DNA of 36,983 nt from Methanomassiliicoccales archaeon (GTDB taxonomy: Archaea > Thermoplasmatota > Thermoplasmata > SG8-5 > JAGLSY01): the NCBI GenBank assembly GCA_030672365.1, contig DAOVGM010000055.1:1-36983 (forward strand), in the 5' to 3' direction. The notes beneath the pieces are model-generated. The model did no database searches. It was not told the DNA's origin and saw nothing but the letters and a program-made list of their open reading frames with translations. Numbering within the stretch: position 1 is the first letter of the stretch; the number at the start of each line of letters is the position of its first letter. The position numbers were made by a program, and so were the translations under genes. Of the stretch, positions 1 through 8,241 are shown in pieces.

Positions 1-1
1 G

Positions 2-220
2 GACGTCGCCGGAGATATGGGGTTCTCCTTTGAAGTACTGAACGGCGGGGACATAAAGATCGATGCGCAGAACAACGACCAGATCGTCGATTTCCTCGAT
101 CAGTTGAGAGCTAAGAACGTGTCTTACAAGAGCATGGATATCAGGAAGCCGAATTTAGAGGAGCTGTTCCTCGCACTCACCGGCGAATCGTTGGTCCAAG
201 AAGAGGGGGATGATGAATGA
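2..220 (+). CDS. ABC transporter ATP-binding protein, C-terminal fragment (gene runs off the left edge)
   Basis: Open frame into the window edge; ...SMDIRKPNLEELFLALTGESL resembles the C-terminal tail of drug/ABC-2 exporter ATPases; followed directly by an ABC-2 permease. Confidence 0.75.
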   Translation, partial: DVAGDMGFSFEVLNGGDIKIDAQNNDQIVDFLDQLRAKNVSYKSMDIRKPNLEELFLALTGESLVQEEGDDE

Positions 221-294
221 GTGAGCAAAGCGAACACATTCATCAGCTCGAAACGATAGTTGAGAGGTGCGGAATGAAGTGGGGGGGATTGTAA

Positions 295-1428
295 ATGAAC
301 GTCAGAAGGGTGTATGCCAGTGTCGTCATTAACCTTAAACATTTCTTCAGAGAAAAATCTTCGGTTTTCTTCGTTCTTCTGTTTCCAATTCTGCTGATTT
401 TACTCTTCGGCTTCATTTTCCAAGGGCAGGGCGATATTTCATATCAGCTACATGTCCAGAATCTTGACGATGGCGCTTATTCGGGTGCGTTCATCGCCAT
501 GCTGAACGCCTCGTATAATGACTCCCAGCTGTTCGTAGTGAAAACCATACCTGCTGATGAGGATGCCATCCAGTATTTCGACGATAATAACCTGAATACT
601 GCGGTCGTCATACCTGCCGACTATACTGACCATATTCTTCAGATGCAGTATAATTATTCCCAGGGAAATGCCACCAGTCGGATTGATATTCAAGTCATTT
701 TTGACGATTCCAACTCTGCGGCGATGACCAAGGTCACTATCCTGGGGTCTATGATTGAGGGGTTCAACAAAAACGTCACTGGGGGAGTCGACTTCATCGG
801 AGCCGAGCATGTTACAACCACGTCCGACGAGTTTGACTTCATCGATTTCTTCGTACCGGGTATAATCGGGATGTCTGTTATGACCTCCAGCCTCTTCGGG
901 ACCGTCGGCATGATAACCGAGTTGAAACAGAAGGGCATCCTCAGGAAGCTGGCCACGACCCCTCTGACAAGGGCCGAGTGGATAGTTGCCAACGTCCTCT
1001 ACCAGTTCGTGATGGCCCTGATGTCAACGATTGTCATTCTCATTGTCGGAATATCGGTGTTCGGCCTTCAGCCGAAAATCAATATATTCCTGTTCCTGTT
1101 CATTATTTTGAACGTTTTCGCCTTCGGTGGCATCGGCATGCTGATAACCCGGTTCGTGAAAGAGGCGGAGAGCGCCCAGGCAGCGGCGAATGCCGTCATG
1201 TTCCCTATGATGTTTCTATCGGGAACATTCTTCTCGTTCGAGATGATGCCAGAGTTCTTGAGAGCCATTGCAAACTTTCTCCCGTTATACTATGTTAACG
1301 AGGGGCTGCGTGCGGCCATGATCGAGATAGACATGGCAGCCATCGGATACAACGCGCTGGTCGTTTTCATCTTCGCAATGGTCGTGTTCATCTTGGGAGT
1401 GTTCCTGACCACTTGGAAGGACGATTGA
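295..1428 (+). CDS. ABC-2 type transporter permease
   Basis: 377 aa; N-terminal TM helix, large extracytoplasmic loop, then ~5 TM helices; ELKQKGILRKLATTPLTRAEWI motif typical of ABC-2 permeases. Confidence 0.85.
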   Translation: MNVRRVYASVVINLKHFFREKSSVFFVLLFPILLILLFGFIFQGQGDISYQLHVQNLDDGAYSGAFIAMLNASYNDSQLFVVKTIPADEDAIQYFDDNNLNTAVVIPADYTDHILQMQYNYSQGNATSRIDIQVIFDDSNSAAMTKVTILGSMIEGFNKNVTGGVDFIGAEHVTTTSDEFDFIDFFVPGIIGMSVMTSSLFGTVGMITELKQKGILRKLATTPLTRAEWIVANVLYQFVMALMSTIVILIVGISVFGLQPKINIFLFLFIILNVFAFGGIGMLITRFVKEAESAQAAANAVMFPMMFLSGTFFSFEMMPEFLRAIANFLPLYYVNEGLRAAMIEIDMAAIGYNALVVFIFAMVVFILGVFLTTWKDD

Positions 1429-1479
1429 GTTGGCGAAAGTAATATATCAACTGTTCTTATTTCACAATCTGGTGTTTGT

Positions 1480-1740
1480 TTGAGCTGTGGAATATTACTC
1501 ATTTCGGTCAAACCCGGTTCCGAGTTGGAAGTCTACGAAAATTTGCTCAAATTGAAAATGATTTCAGAGGTCCTGCCAGTGCTCGGAACAGTCGACTTTG
1601 TAGTTCAAATCGTGGCTGACGGCCCGGACGACATCGCAAAGATAATCATCAATAATATCAGGACAATCAAAGGTGTGATAAGCACCAGGACCTTCATCGT
1701 TGATGAATTTATGGTTGAGCTGGAAACTCTGTACACCTGA
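1480..1740 (+). CDS. Stand-alone Lrp/AsnC ligand-binding (RAM) domain protein
   Basis: 86 aa, TTG start; GSELEVYENLLKLKMISEVLPVLGTVDFVVQIVADGPDDIAKIIINNIRTIKGVISTRTFIV matches the RAM domain pattern; no HTH. Confidence 0.75.
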   Translation: MSCGILLISVKPGSELEVYENLLKLKMISEVLPVLGTVDFVVQIVADGPDDIAKIIINNIRTIKGVISTRTFIVDEFMVELETLYT

Positions 1741-1749
1741 GGTTTTTTT

Positions 1750-2376
1750 ATGAAAATAATTATGCTCGGGCCCCCGGGTGCCGGCAAGGGAACTCAGGCG
1801 CAATTGCTCGTCGATAAATTTAGCATACCGCAGATTTCGACCGGCGATTTGTTACGGGCGGCAATCGACGAGGGCAGCCAGCTCGGTAAAATCGCCAAGG
1901 AATGCATCGACGATGGGAAGCTCGTTTCCGATGAGATTATAATTGAGCTCGTCAAGGAAAGAATAAGCAAGCCAGACTGCTCGAATGGATACATCCTCGA
2001 CGGCTTTCCGAGGACTGTTCCGCAGGCGGAGGCGATGGGCGGACTGGACAAAATCGACCGTGTGCTGAACATCGTCGTCGACATGAACGTTCTTATGGAA
2101 AGGCTGGTGAGCCGCAGGACTTGTAAAAGCTGCAACGCGGTGTATAACCTTGTCGGTAAGCCCCCGAATACTGCTGGCGTCTGTGATTTGTGCGGTGGTG
2201 TGCTGTTCCAGAGAGATGACGACCGCGAGGAAGTCATCCAGAAAAGATTTAACACCTACAGGAACCAAACAGAACCGCTGATTGAGTATTACTCCGGAAA
2301 GGGAATCCTGAGAAACGTAGAGACAGGGGCCAGCATAGAAGAGACCTTTAACTCGATTCTGGTTATTCTTGGCTAA
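1750..2376 (+). CDS. adk: Adenylate kinase, bacterial-type with zinc LID
   Basis: GPPGAGKGTQAQLL P-loop, DGFPRTVPQAEA, Cys pairs CKSC...CDLC in the LID domain. Confidence 0.95.
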   Translation: MKIIMLGPPGAGKGTQAQLLVDKFSIPQISTGDLLRAAIDEGSQLGKIAKECIDDGKLVSDEIIIELVKERISKPDCSNGYILDGFPRTVPQAEAMGGLDKIDRVLNIVVDMNVLMERLVSRRTCKSCNAVYNLVGKPPNTAGVCDLCGGVLFQRDDDREEVIQKRFNTYRNQTEPLIEYYSGKGILRNVETGASIEETFNSILVILG

Positions 2377-2427
2377 AATAATGCCCTTTGCCGCTCAACT
2401 TATATCTCACAACACGATTTACCGGCG

Positions 2428-3525
2428 ATGTTCAAGTTGGGGTTCTTGGTAAATCCTATTGCTGGCATGGGCGGAAAGGTCGGGTTAAAAGGCACCGACG
2501 GCCAGGATACTGTCGAGAAGGCGCACGCCCTCGGAGCGGTCCAGAACGCTCCGACTATAGCCAGACAGTTTCTTGAAAAGTTATATTGCCTTTCCGACGT
2601 CAAGATTTTTACCTGCGCCGGCGAGATGGGCGAGGCATATTTTTCCGGGGACTTGACCGTGGTCCACGAGCCAGGCGAACCGTCGACAAGGGAAGACACG
2701 ATAACTGCGGGCCAGATGTATCTGGAGCGGGAAGCGGACATCATCGTTTTCGTGGGCGGCGACGGCACGGCGAAGGACGTCGCCTCTGTTGTAGGCGACG
2801 TCACGCCAGTGCTCGGAATTCCGGCAGGTGTCAAGATGTACTCCTCTGTGTTCGCGACCGGTATTGAAGATGCTGTCGCGGTCTTGTGTGAATACATAAC
2901 CGGCAACATTTCACTTGCCGAGGCAGAGATTCTGGACATCGACGAATCAAAGCTTCGCGGCGGTGAGGCTGATATCTCGCTCTTCGGCTATGTGAAGACT
3001 CCTTTTGACGAAAAAAGGATGCAGCGCTCGAAGTCGTTCTCGGCTCCTGAAGAAAGAGAGTTCGCAAAGGCGATTGCCGAGCACATCACCGAGGAAATGG
3101 ACGATCGCCAGCTCTATATTTTATGCCCAGGTATGATTCGGACCGAGATCGCTAATGTTCTTGAGTTTAAAGAGTCGGTTCTCGGAATCGACGTCGTGAA
3201 AGGCAGAAAATTCGTTGGCTCTGACCTGAACGAGTGCGCCCTTTTAGACCTGTTGGCTCAACACGAGAATGCTAAAATTGTCGTGACCCCTATCGGTCGG
3301 CAGGGCTTCATTTTCGGAAGGGGGAATCAGCAGGTGAGCGCCGACGTTATCGAACACGTCGGCGTGGAAAACGTGGTGGTTGTGGCAACACCGCAGAAGC
3401 TGGCAAATACCCCGGCGCTCTTTGTCCACACCGGCAAACTCTCGCTTGACGAAAAGCTGGCTGGCTATGTGAAAATAGTCAATGGGTACCGGAATTACGA
3501 GATGAGGGAAGTTCGGGGGGTCTGA
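2428..3525 (+). CDS. ATP-NAD kinase family protein
   Basis: GFLVNPIAGMGGKVGLKGTDG and FVGGDGTAKDV motifs typical of archaeal ATP-NAD kinase-like proteins. Confidence 0.85.
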   Translation: MFKLGFLVNPIAGMGGKVGLKGTDGQDTVEKAHALGAVQNAPTIARQFLEKLYCLSDVKIFTCAGEMGEAYFSGDLTVVHEPGEPSTREDTITAGQMYLEREADIIVFVGGDGTAKDVASVVGDVTPVLGIPAGVKMYSSVFATGIEDAVAVLCEYITGNISLAEAEILDIDESKLRGGEADISLFGYVKTPFDEKRMQRSKSFSAPEEREFAKAIAEHITEEMDDRQLYILCPGMIRTEIANVLEFKESVLGIDVVKGRKFVGSDLNECALLDLLAQHENAKIVVTPIGRQGFIFGRGNQQVSADVIEHVGVENVVVVATPQKLANTPALFVHTGKLSLDEKLAGYVKIVNGYRNYEMREVRGV

Positions 3526-3535
3526 GGAAAAATAG

Positions 3536-3610
3536 CGGACGTGAGGGGATTCGAACCCCTGACTTACAGCTTAGGAGGCTGTCGCCATATCCTGGCTAGG
3601 CCACACGTCC
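3536..3610 (-). tRNA. tRNA-Arg (anticodon CCT)
   Basis: Minus strand GGACGTG TG GCCTAGCCAGGATATGGC G ACAGC CTCCTAA GCTGT AAGTC AGGGG TTCGAAT CCCCT CACGTCC G; full cloverleaf. Confidence 0.95.
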
Positions 3611-3698
3611 TTAATTGAGGGAAAAGTAATCTGATATATAACATTGTACTTTCCAAAAACATTTTAAACTGCGCTCATTTCCGTAGCCTGCACAACAT

Positions 3699-3840
3699 GG
3701 GCCCATAGATCAGCCTGGAAGATCGCCTGCTTTGCATTGGCTCGGCGGCCGAAGGACGCCGAGACACATAATAGCAGGAGGTCACGGGTTCAAAAGACAT
3801 CCAGATGTGCTCTGGGTGTCTGACTATCCCGTTGGGTCCA
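3699..3840 (+). tRNA. tRNA-Ala (anticodon TGC) interrupted by two introns (3737-3772 and 3795-3826)
   Basis: Removing both insertions gives GGGCCCA TA GATC AGCCTGGAA GATC G CCTGC TTTGCAA GCAGG AGGTC ACGGG TTCAAAT CCCGT TGGGTCC A (74 nt), a perfect cloverleaf with the G3:U70 alanine identity pair. Confidence 0.92.
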
Positions 3841-3847
3841 TCATTTT

Positions 3848-4387
3848 TTATTGCATCCCCATTTCCATGAACTTGAAGGCTCTTCTCCGGCCTTCCAGGA
3901 ACCGGTAGACTGCTGAATGCTCGCTTCCCTCCAAAATCATCTGGCTCGCCCGTTTTGCGACATCGAGTGATTGGATGTCGCCGATGATTGCCACCGAATT
4001 GCCGAAAATAGACATCTCGGCGCCTGTGAGCTCCTCGATGATTCGCCGCGTCTTGCCGTCGGTTCCGATTAGTCTGGCTCTTATTCTTCGGACGTGCTTC
4101 GTGCTCTTGCCGACGAAGTCCCGGACGTCCAGAAGTTCGAGATATATGTCATCACTTCTGAGCTGCATCGCCCTGTCCGGGGAGAAACCGCGCGCGATGG
4201 CCTTCACGATGTCGCGCGCTTTCAGGGCCATATAGTCGCCTTCCTCTTTCGATGCAATGCCGACATCGCCGGTTTTCGAATCGACTTGTATCTGGGTTTC
4301 GGTCATCTCCTCGATTCTCTGCTTGACCTCGCCTTTCTGGCCAATCAAAACGGCGACCCTTTCCTTCGGCATGCGAACGTACAACAT
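3848..4387 (-). CDS. KH-domain RNA-processing protein (Dim2/Pno1-like)
   Basis: Two KH-like segments (VAVLIGQKGEVKQRIEEMT; ARLIGTDGKTRRIIEELTGAEMSIFGNSVAIIGD); adjacent to RIO1 and aIF1A as commonly seen in archaea. Confidence 0.88.
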   Translation of the reverse strand: MLYVRMPKERVAVLIGQKGEVKQRIEEMTETQIQVDSKTGDVGIASKEEGDYMALKARDIVKAIARGFSPDRAMQLRSDDIYLELLDVRDFVGKSTKHVRRIRARLIGTDGKTRRIIEELTGAEMSIFGNSVAIIGDIQSLDVAKRASQMILEGSEHSAVYRFLEGRRRAFKFMEMGMQ

Positions 4388-4389
4388 TA

Positions 4390-5199
4390 TTATTCACCCT
4401 TGACCTCGGCAATTAATTTTTCAACATCCAGTTCAACGCCTTTCTTGGTAAAAAATCTTGCGATGTTGGTGATGTCGCGCTCCAGGAACTCGTCTGCCAT
4501 CGGATGGTTCTTTAAAACTGCCTGGCCAACATCGATGATTATTGGTTCTTCTACTGGTTGCCCACCAGTAGAAGCGGACTCGGATTCTGCCTGTCTCATT
4601 AGGATGTTGTACTCGCTAAGATCTGCATGGACCAGTCCGACGTCCTGGTACATCGTCAGGATATCGGCATGGATTTTTTCATAGACCTTGACGGGGTCTG
4701 CGAGTTCGACATCCTTCAGGTGTTTGGCGGGGGTTGTTTCGGTTCCGATGTATTCCATCACGACCACGTTGTTTGAGCAGGCTATCGGTTTAGGCACCGA
4801 TATTCCGCCTCCGTGCATTCTCTCGAGGTTGCGAAATTCCTTCTGAGCCCAGAGGTAAATACCGCGCCTATGGTTTTTGCCAACGCTCTTGAACCTCTGG
4901 TCGCCGACGATGTACTTCTGAATATTCTTGAAGGTGGAGTTCGAAACTCGATAAATTTTAACAGCCAGATGTTTGCCGTCTTTTGTGTCTGCCCTGAAGA
5001 CGTTGCCTTCTTTTCCGGTGGCCAGCGGGAAGTCTATGATGTCGAAGGTGTTTTTCGACATCATAGAATAGAGCGTCATGAGGGTCTTGTGGTCGAAGAC
5101 TTCATCGTAAGTCTTGCGCTCGTCGGCATCCTTTTCCCGAAATTTGTAAGACAAGACTTTGGCCTCTAACTGCATTCTTTTCTTTTCGGAAAATTCCAT
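4390..5199 (-). CDS. rio1: RIO1-type serine/threonine protein kinase
   Basis: STGKEGNV-like ATGKEGNVFRA, LAVKIYR, VHADLSEYNIL, IIDVGQAV. Confidence 0.93.
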   Translation of the reverse strand: MEFSEKKRMQLEAKVLSYKFREKDADERKTYDEVFDHKTLMTLYSMMSKNTFDIIDFPLATGKEGNVFRADTKDGKHLAVKIYRVSNSTFKNIQKYIVGDQRFKSVGKNHRRGIYLWAQKEFRNLERMHGGGISVPKPIACSNNVVVMEYIGTETTPAKHLKDVELADPVKVYEKIHADILTMYQDVGLVHADLSEYNILMRQAESESASTGGQPVEEPIIIDVGQAVLKNHPMADEFLERDITNIARFFTKKGVELDVEKLIAEVKGE

Positions 5200-5213
5200 T
5201 GCTCAAACCCCAC

Positions 5214-5537
5214 TCAGAAGACGTTGATGACCTCGGGAATGGCTCCTTTTCTGCTCAAGTAGGATGACTGGGTCCGGGTGTATCGATACACCACGTCCGC
5301 TTTCTCGTCTTGGAACTCCCAAGGACGAATAATCAAAAGATCGCCCTCGCGAATCCACATTCGCTTTTTGAGCTTGCCGGGTATTCTTCCCATTCTTGAC
5401 TTGCCGTCCTCGCACATAACCTTGATTTTCGAGGCGCCCATGAGCTGGTCGGCTATCCCGAACATCTCCCGCTTGGGCTTTTTCGGCATAGGCGCGCGAA
5501 CGACCTCTTCCTGACCTGCTGCGGCTCCTGGTCTCAA
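5214..5537 (-). CDS. eif1A: Translation initiation factor aIF-1A
   Basis: EMFGIADQLMGASKIKVMCEDGKSRMGRIPGKLKKRMWIREGDLLIIRPWEFQDEKADVVYRYT; start assigned to a TTG; the 168-aa track ORF is N-terminally overextended. Confidence 0.9.
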   Translation of the reverse strand: MRPGAAAGQEEVVRAPMPKKPKREMFGIADQLMGASKIKVMCEDGKSRMGRIPGKLKKRMWIREGDLLIIRPWEFQDEKADVVYRYTRTQSSYLSRKGAIPEVINVF

Positions 5538-5610
5538 GGTAACACCACACTCTGTAATTACAGGCAATATAAGGAGAGTTTGGTATTTAATAACAATTGA
5601 TGTCTGGCAA

Positions 5611-5831
5611 CTCCGAGCAGGGCATAGGGGACGGGTCAATGTTGTGTCAAATGCACAACATTTTGTAGTTGTGCATTTTTTCAACAGAAGTGCACAACTA
5701 CAAAAGCAAATACGTATCATATCAATTATAAGCTATGTATTTGATTAAATTTCTGAGATGCGAAGCGATTCGAAATATAGCCAGTGCAGACGCAGGGGGG
5801 TGGGGGGAACGCATTGAGTGGGGTGGGAATA
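5611..5831 (-). repeat. Copy 1 of a dispersed C-rich hairpin repeat (long form)
   Basis: Reverse complement of 5611-5660 matches 29383-29432 at ~44/50 positions without gaps (by eye); its 5' part (CTGGCTATATTTCG, CCCACCCC...CCCCCCACCC) also matches 29298-29360. Confidence 0.8.
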
Positions 5832-5858
5832 ATAATTGTTCGTCGTAGGGTTAATTCA

Positions 5859-6911
5859 TTAGCCAGACAGCTCGTATATCACAGCTTTGAGAAGCTTAAT
5901 GAGCCTCGTGATGTCATTGATGTGCACAACCTCGACAGGACTGTGAGTGTAACGCATCGGTATTCCGAACGGCAAGGTGGATGCGCCAGCCTCCTGCAAT
6001 GCCATGCCGTCTGTCCCACCGCCGGTGATTCCGTACTGGATGGGTATTTTCTGTTTCTTTGCAATCTTTGCCACCTTCTCTGCGAGCTTCGGGGATGCGA
6101 TGGTCCTTGCGTCCACCATCCGGAGAACTGGTCCGTCGCCGAGAAGCAACGGCTCGAAGAAGTCGCCCATGCCCGGCGAATCGGTTGTGGAGTAGGTGTC
6201 TATCGGAAATGCGTAGTCCAGTGGGATGGTATTGGATATGACGCGGGCGCCCCGGAGGCCTATCTCTTCTTGCACGCCCCATGCGAAGATAACCTCTGAT
6301 TTTAGTTTCTTCGGGTCTATCTGGCTGAAGAGCTCGAGAAGGACCGTCACCCCGACCCTGTTGTCGAGGCTTTTCGAGCAGATGAGATTCTTGTTCATGA
6401 TGAAGAAATCCTTCTTGAAAGTGATTTGCTGGAGCATGGAAATGCCAAGAGCCAGCGTCTCTTTTTTGGTTCGCGTGCCCACGTCGATGCACATCTTGTC
6501 CCACGTGATCGCCTGATCCTTTTCTTTCGGGTCAAGGGAGAGGTGCGGGGGGCGAAGGCCGATAACTCCGAGAACCGGTCCTTTCTTAGTGTGAATCTCA
6601 ACGGCCCTGCCCAGAAGTAGCCGGTCTTCTGTGCCTCCTAACTTCTTGAACTTGATTGTACCGTTGTCCAGAATGTTAGAAACTATCATTCCGGTCTCGT
6701 CCATGTGTGCTATGAGTGCTATTCGGTTGCCTTTTTTAGCTGGCTTGCCGGGTTTGCCGATTCTCACGATGAGGTTACCTATTTCGTCCTCCTCGATTTT
6801 ACCTTTTTTGCCGACCTTCTTTTTCACATATTCTCTAACTTTATTTTCATAGCCAGACACACCGGGAAGCATTGTTGCCTCCTCTAAATTCTTTATCAAT
6901 TCTTTTGACAT
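5859..6911 (-). CDS. M42 family metallopeptidase (aminopeptidase/endoglucanase-like)
   Basis: ALIAHMDETGMIV, SLDNRVGVTVLLEL, WGVQEEIGLRGARV, GGGTDGMALQEAG, PMRYTHSPVEVVH. Confidence 0.93.
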   Translation of the reverse strand: MSKELIKNLEEATMLPGVSGYENKVREYVKKKVGKKGKIEEDEIGNLIVRIGKPGKPAKKGNRIALIAHMDETGMIVSNILDNGTIKFKKLGGTEDRLLLGRAVEIHTKKGPVLGVIGLRPPHLSLDPKEKDQAITWDKMCIDVGTRTKKETLALGISMLQQITFKKDFFIMNKNLICSKSLDNRVGVTVLLELFSQIDPKKLKSEVIFAWGVQEEIGLRGARVISNTIPLDYAFPIDTYSTTDSPGMGDFFEPLLLGDGPVLRMVDARTIASPKLAEKVAKIAKKQKIPIQYGITGGGTDGMALQEAGASTLPFGIPMRYTHSPVEVVHINDITRLIKLLKAVIYELSG

Positions 6912-6915
6912 GATC

Positions 6916-8178
6916 TCACCCCTTGGGCTTTTTCACGAACGGAGGTTTAGTTGTTACTCCTTTAAGTCGTCTTCCCTTATATTCGATTTCCACCTCGATA
7001 TCGGGCTTCGCGAACTCTCTTTTCACACGAGCCAGTGCTATTGCGTAACCCAGTGTCGGAGAGAAGTTGCCACTCGTGACCAACCCCTTTATTTCCACTG
7101 GAGATTTCGGTTCCTGTGGGTTTGCGGCGAATATGGGGCTGTCTGTGCGGGCAGCCAGCTTACTCTCGAGGTGAATACCGACGAGCTTGTCATGTGTCTT
7201 CTTCTCCTTCTGAGCTCGTAGCTTGTCTTTTCCGATGAAGTCGTGGTCCCATTTTATGACCCACGCACCGGCTGACTCCAGAGGTGATTGGCTACCATTG
7301 AAATCCTGGCCTGAAAGCAGATACCCCATTTCGAGACGAAGGGTATCTCTGGCACCGAGGCCGATGGGACTGATTTCATGGGTTGGCTCGGCCTCTAGGA
7401 TCATGTTCCACAGTTCAACAGCTAGGTCATTATGAAAGAACAACTCAAATCCTTCTTCGCCAGTGTAACCAGTTCTGGATACAAATATGGTATTCAACTC
7501 TGGAAAGTTAGTAGTAGTAGTATAATTCGATTGACTATCTAATCTATCATCTATCTGATTAGTAGACGACTGCCCATCTAATCTATTGACTATATGACTT
7601 GTAGATGACTGACTGTCTGACCCATTGATTATCTGATTAGTAAATGACTGGTTATCCAATCTGTTGAATACCTTCCCAGCAAATCTTTGAATATTATCAA
7701 TCTCAGATCCAAACACCCTCCTCATAACATCAATTGACTTCGGACCCTGCACAGCAAGACACGTCATATCATCAGATAGATTGTTAATCTCTGTTAACAT
7801 CTGTTTTCTCATCCAGATATCAACTTTTTCTGTCGTGGTGGCATTGGGCACCACTAAAATTTTGTCCTTCGCAATCCTAAATACTATCATATCATCAATG
7901 ATATTTCCTTCTTCATCGAGCATATGAGTGTAGACCGCCTGGCCAGGCTTGGAATCGATTATGTTGTTGGTGCAAAGGCGTTGTAGTTCGCCAGGCGCAT
8001 CCGATCCCTCGACTATTATCTGGCCCATGTGCGAAACATCAAAGAGACCCACCGAATTCCGAACATTGTGGTGCTCCTTGATAATACCCAGTTCATAGTG
8101 AATTGGCAGTTCCCAGCCATGGAAATCTATTATCCTAGCACCGAGTTTCAGATGCTCATCATAAAGTGGAGTTCTCAT
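6916..8178 (-). CDS. gcvT: Glycine cleavage system aminomethyltransferase (T protein) with an internal repeat insertion
   Basis: TPLYDEHLKLGARIIDFHGWELPIHYELGIIKEHHNVRNSVGLFDVSHMGQ; GYTGEEGFELFF; LGARDTLRLEMGYLLSGQDF. Confidence 0.95.
   Translation of the reverse strand: MRTPLYDEHLKLGARIIDFHGWELPIHYELGIIKEHHNVRNSVGLFDVSHMGQIIVEGSDAPGELQRLCTNNIIDSKPGQAVYTHMLDEEGNIIDDMIVFRIAKDKILVVPNATTTEKVDIWMRKQMLTEINNLSDDMTCLAVQGPKSIDVMRRVFGSEIDNIQRFAGKVFNRLDNQSFTNQIINGSDSQSSTSHIVNRLDGQSSTNQIDDRLDSQSNYTTTTNFPELNTIFVSRTGYTGEEGFELFFHNDLAVELWNMILEAEPTHEISPIGLGARDTLRLEMGYLLSGQDFNGSQSPLESAGAWVIKWDHDFIGKDKLRAQKEKKTHDKLVGIHLESKLAARTDSPIFAANPQEPKSPVEIKGLVTSGNFSPTLGYAIALARVKREFAKPDIEVEIEYKGRRLKGVTTKPPFVKKPKG
7529..7684 (-). 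repeat. Imperfect 39-bp tandem repeat (about 4 units) within gcvT
   Basis: Units at 7529-7567, 7568-7606, 7607-7645 and a degenerate 7646-7684; encode NRLDNQSFTNQII/NGSDSQSSTSHIV/NRLDGQSSTNQID/DRLDSQSNYTTTT. Confidence 0.88.
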
Positions 8179-8241
8179 CGGCCATACTCAATAGCAACAC
8201 AAATAAAAACTTTTATATTCTTAAAACAAAATCAGGGAGAC

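Noticed and set aside
7529-7684. Possible CRISPR array
   Set aside because: The 39-bp units are contiguous with no spacers and are in frame with gcvT, so it is a tandem repeat.
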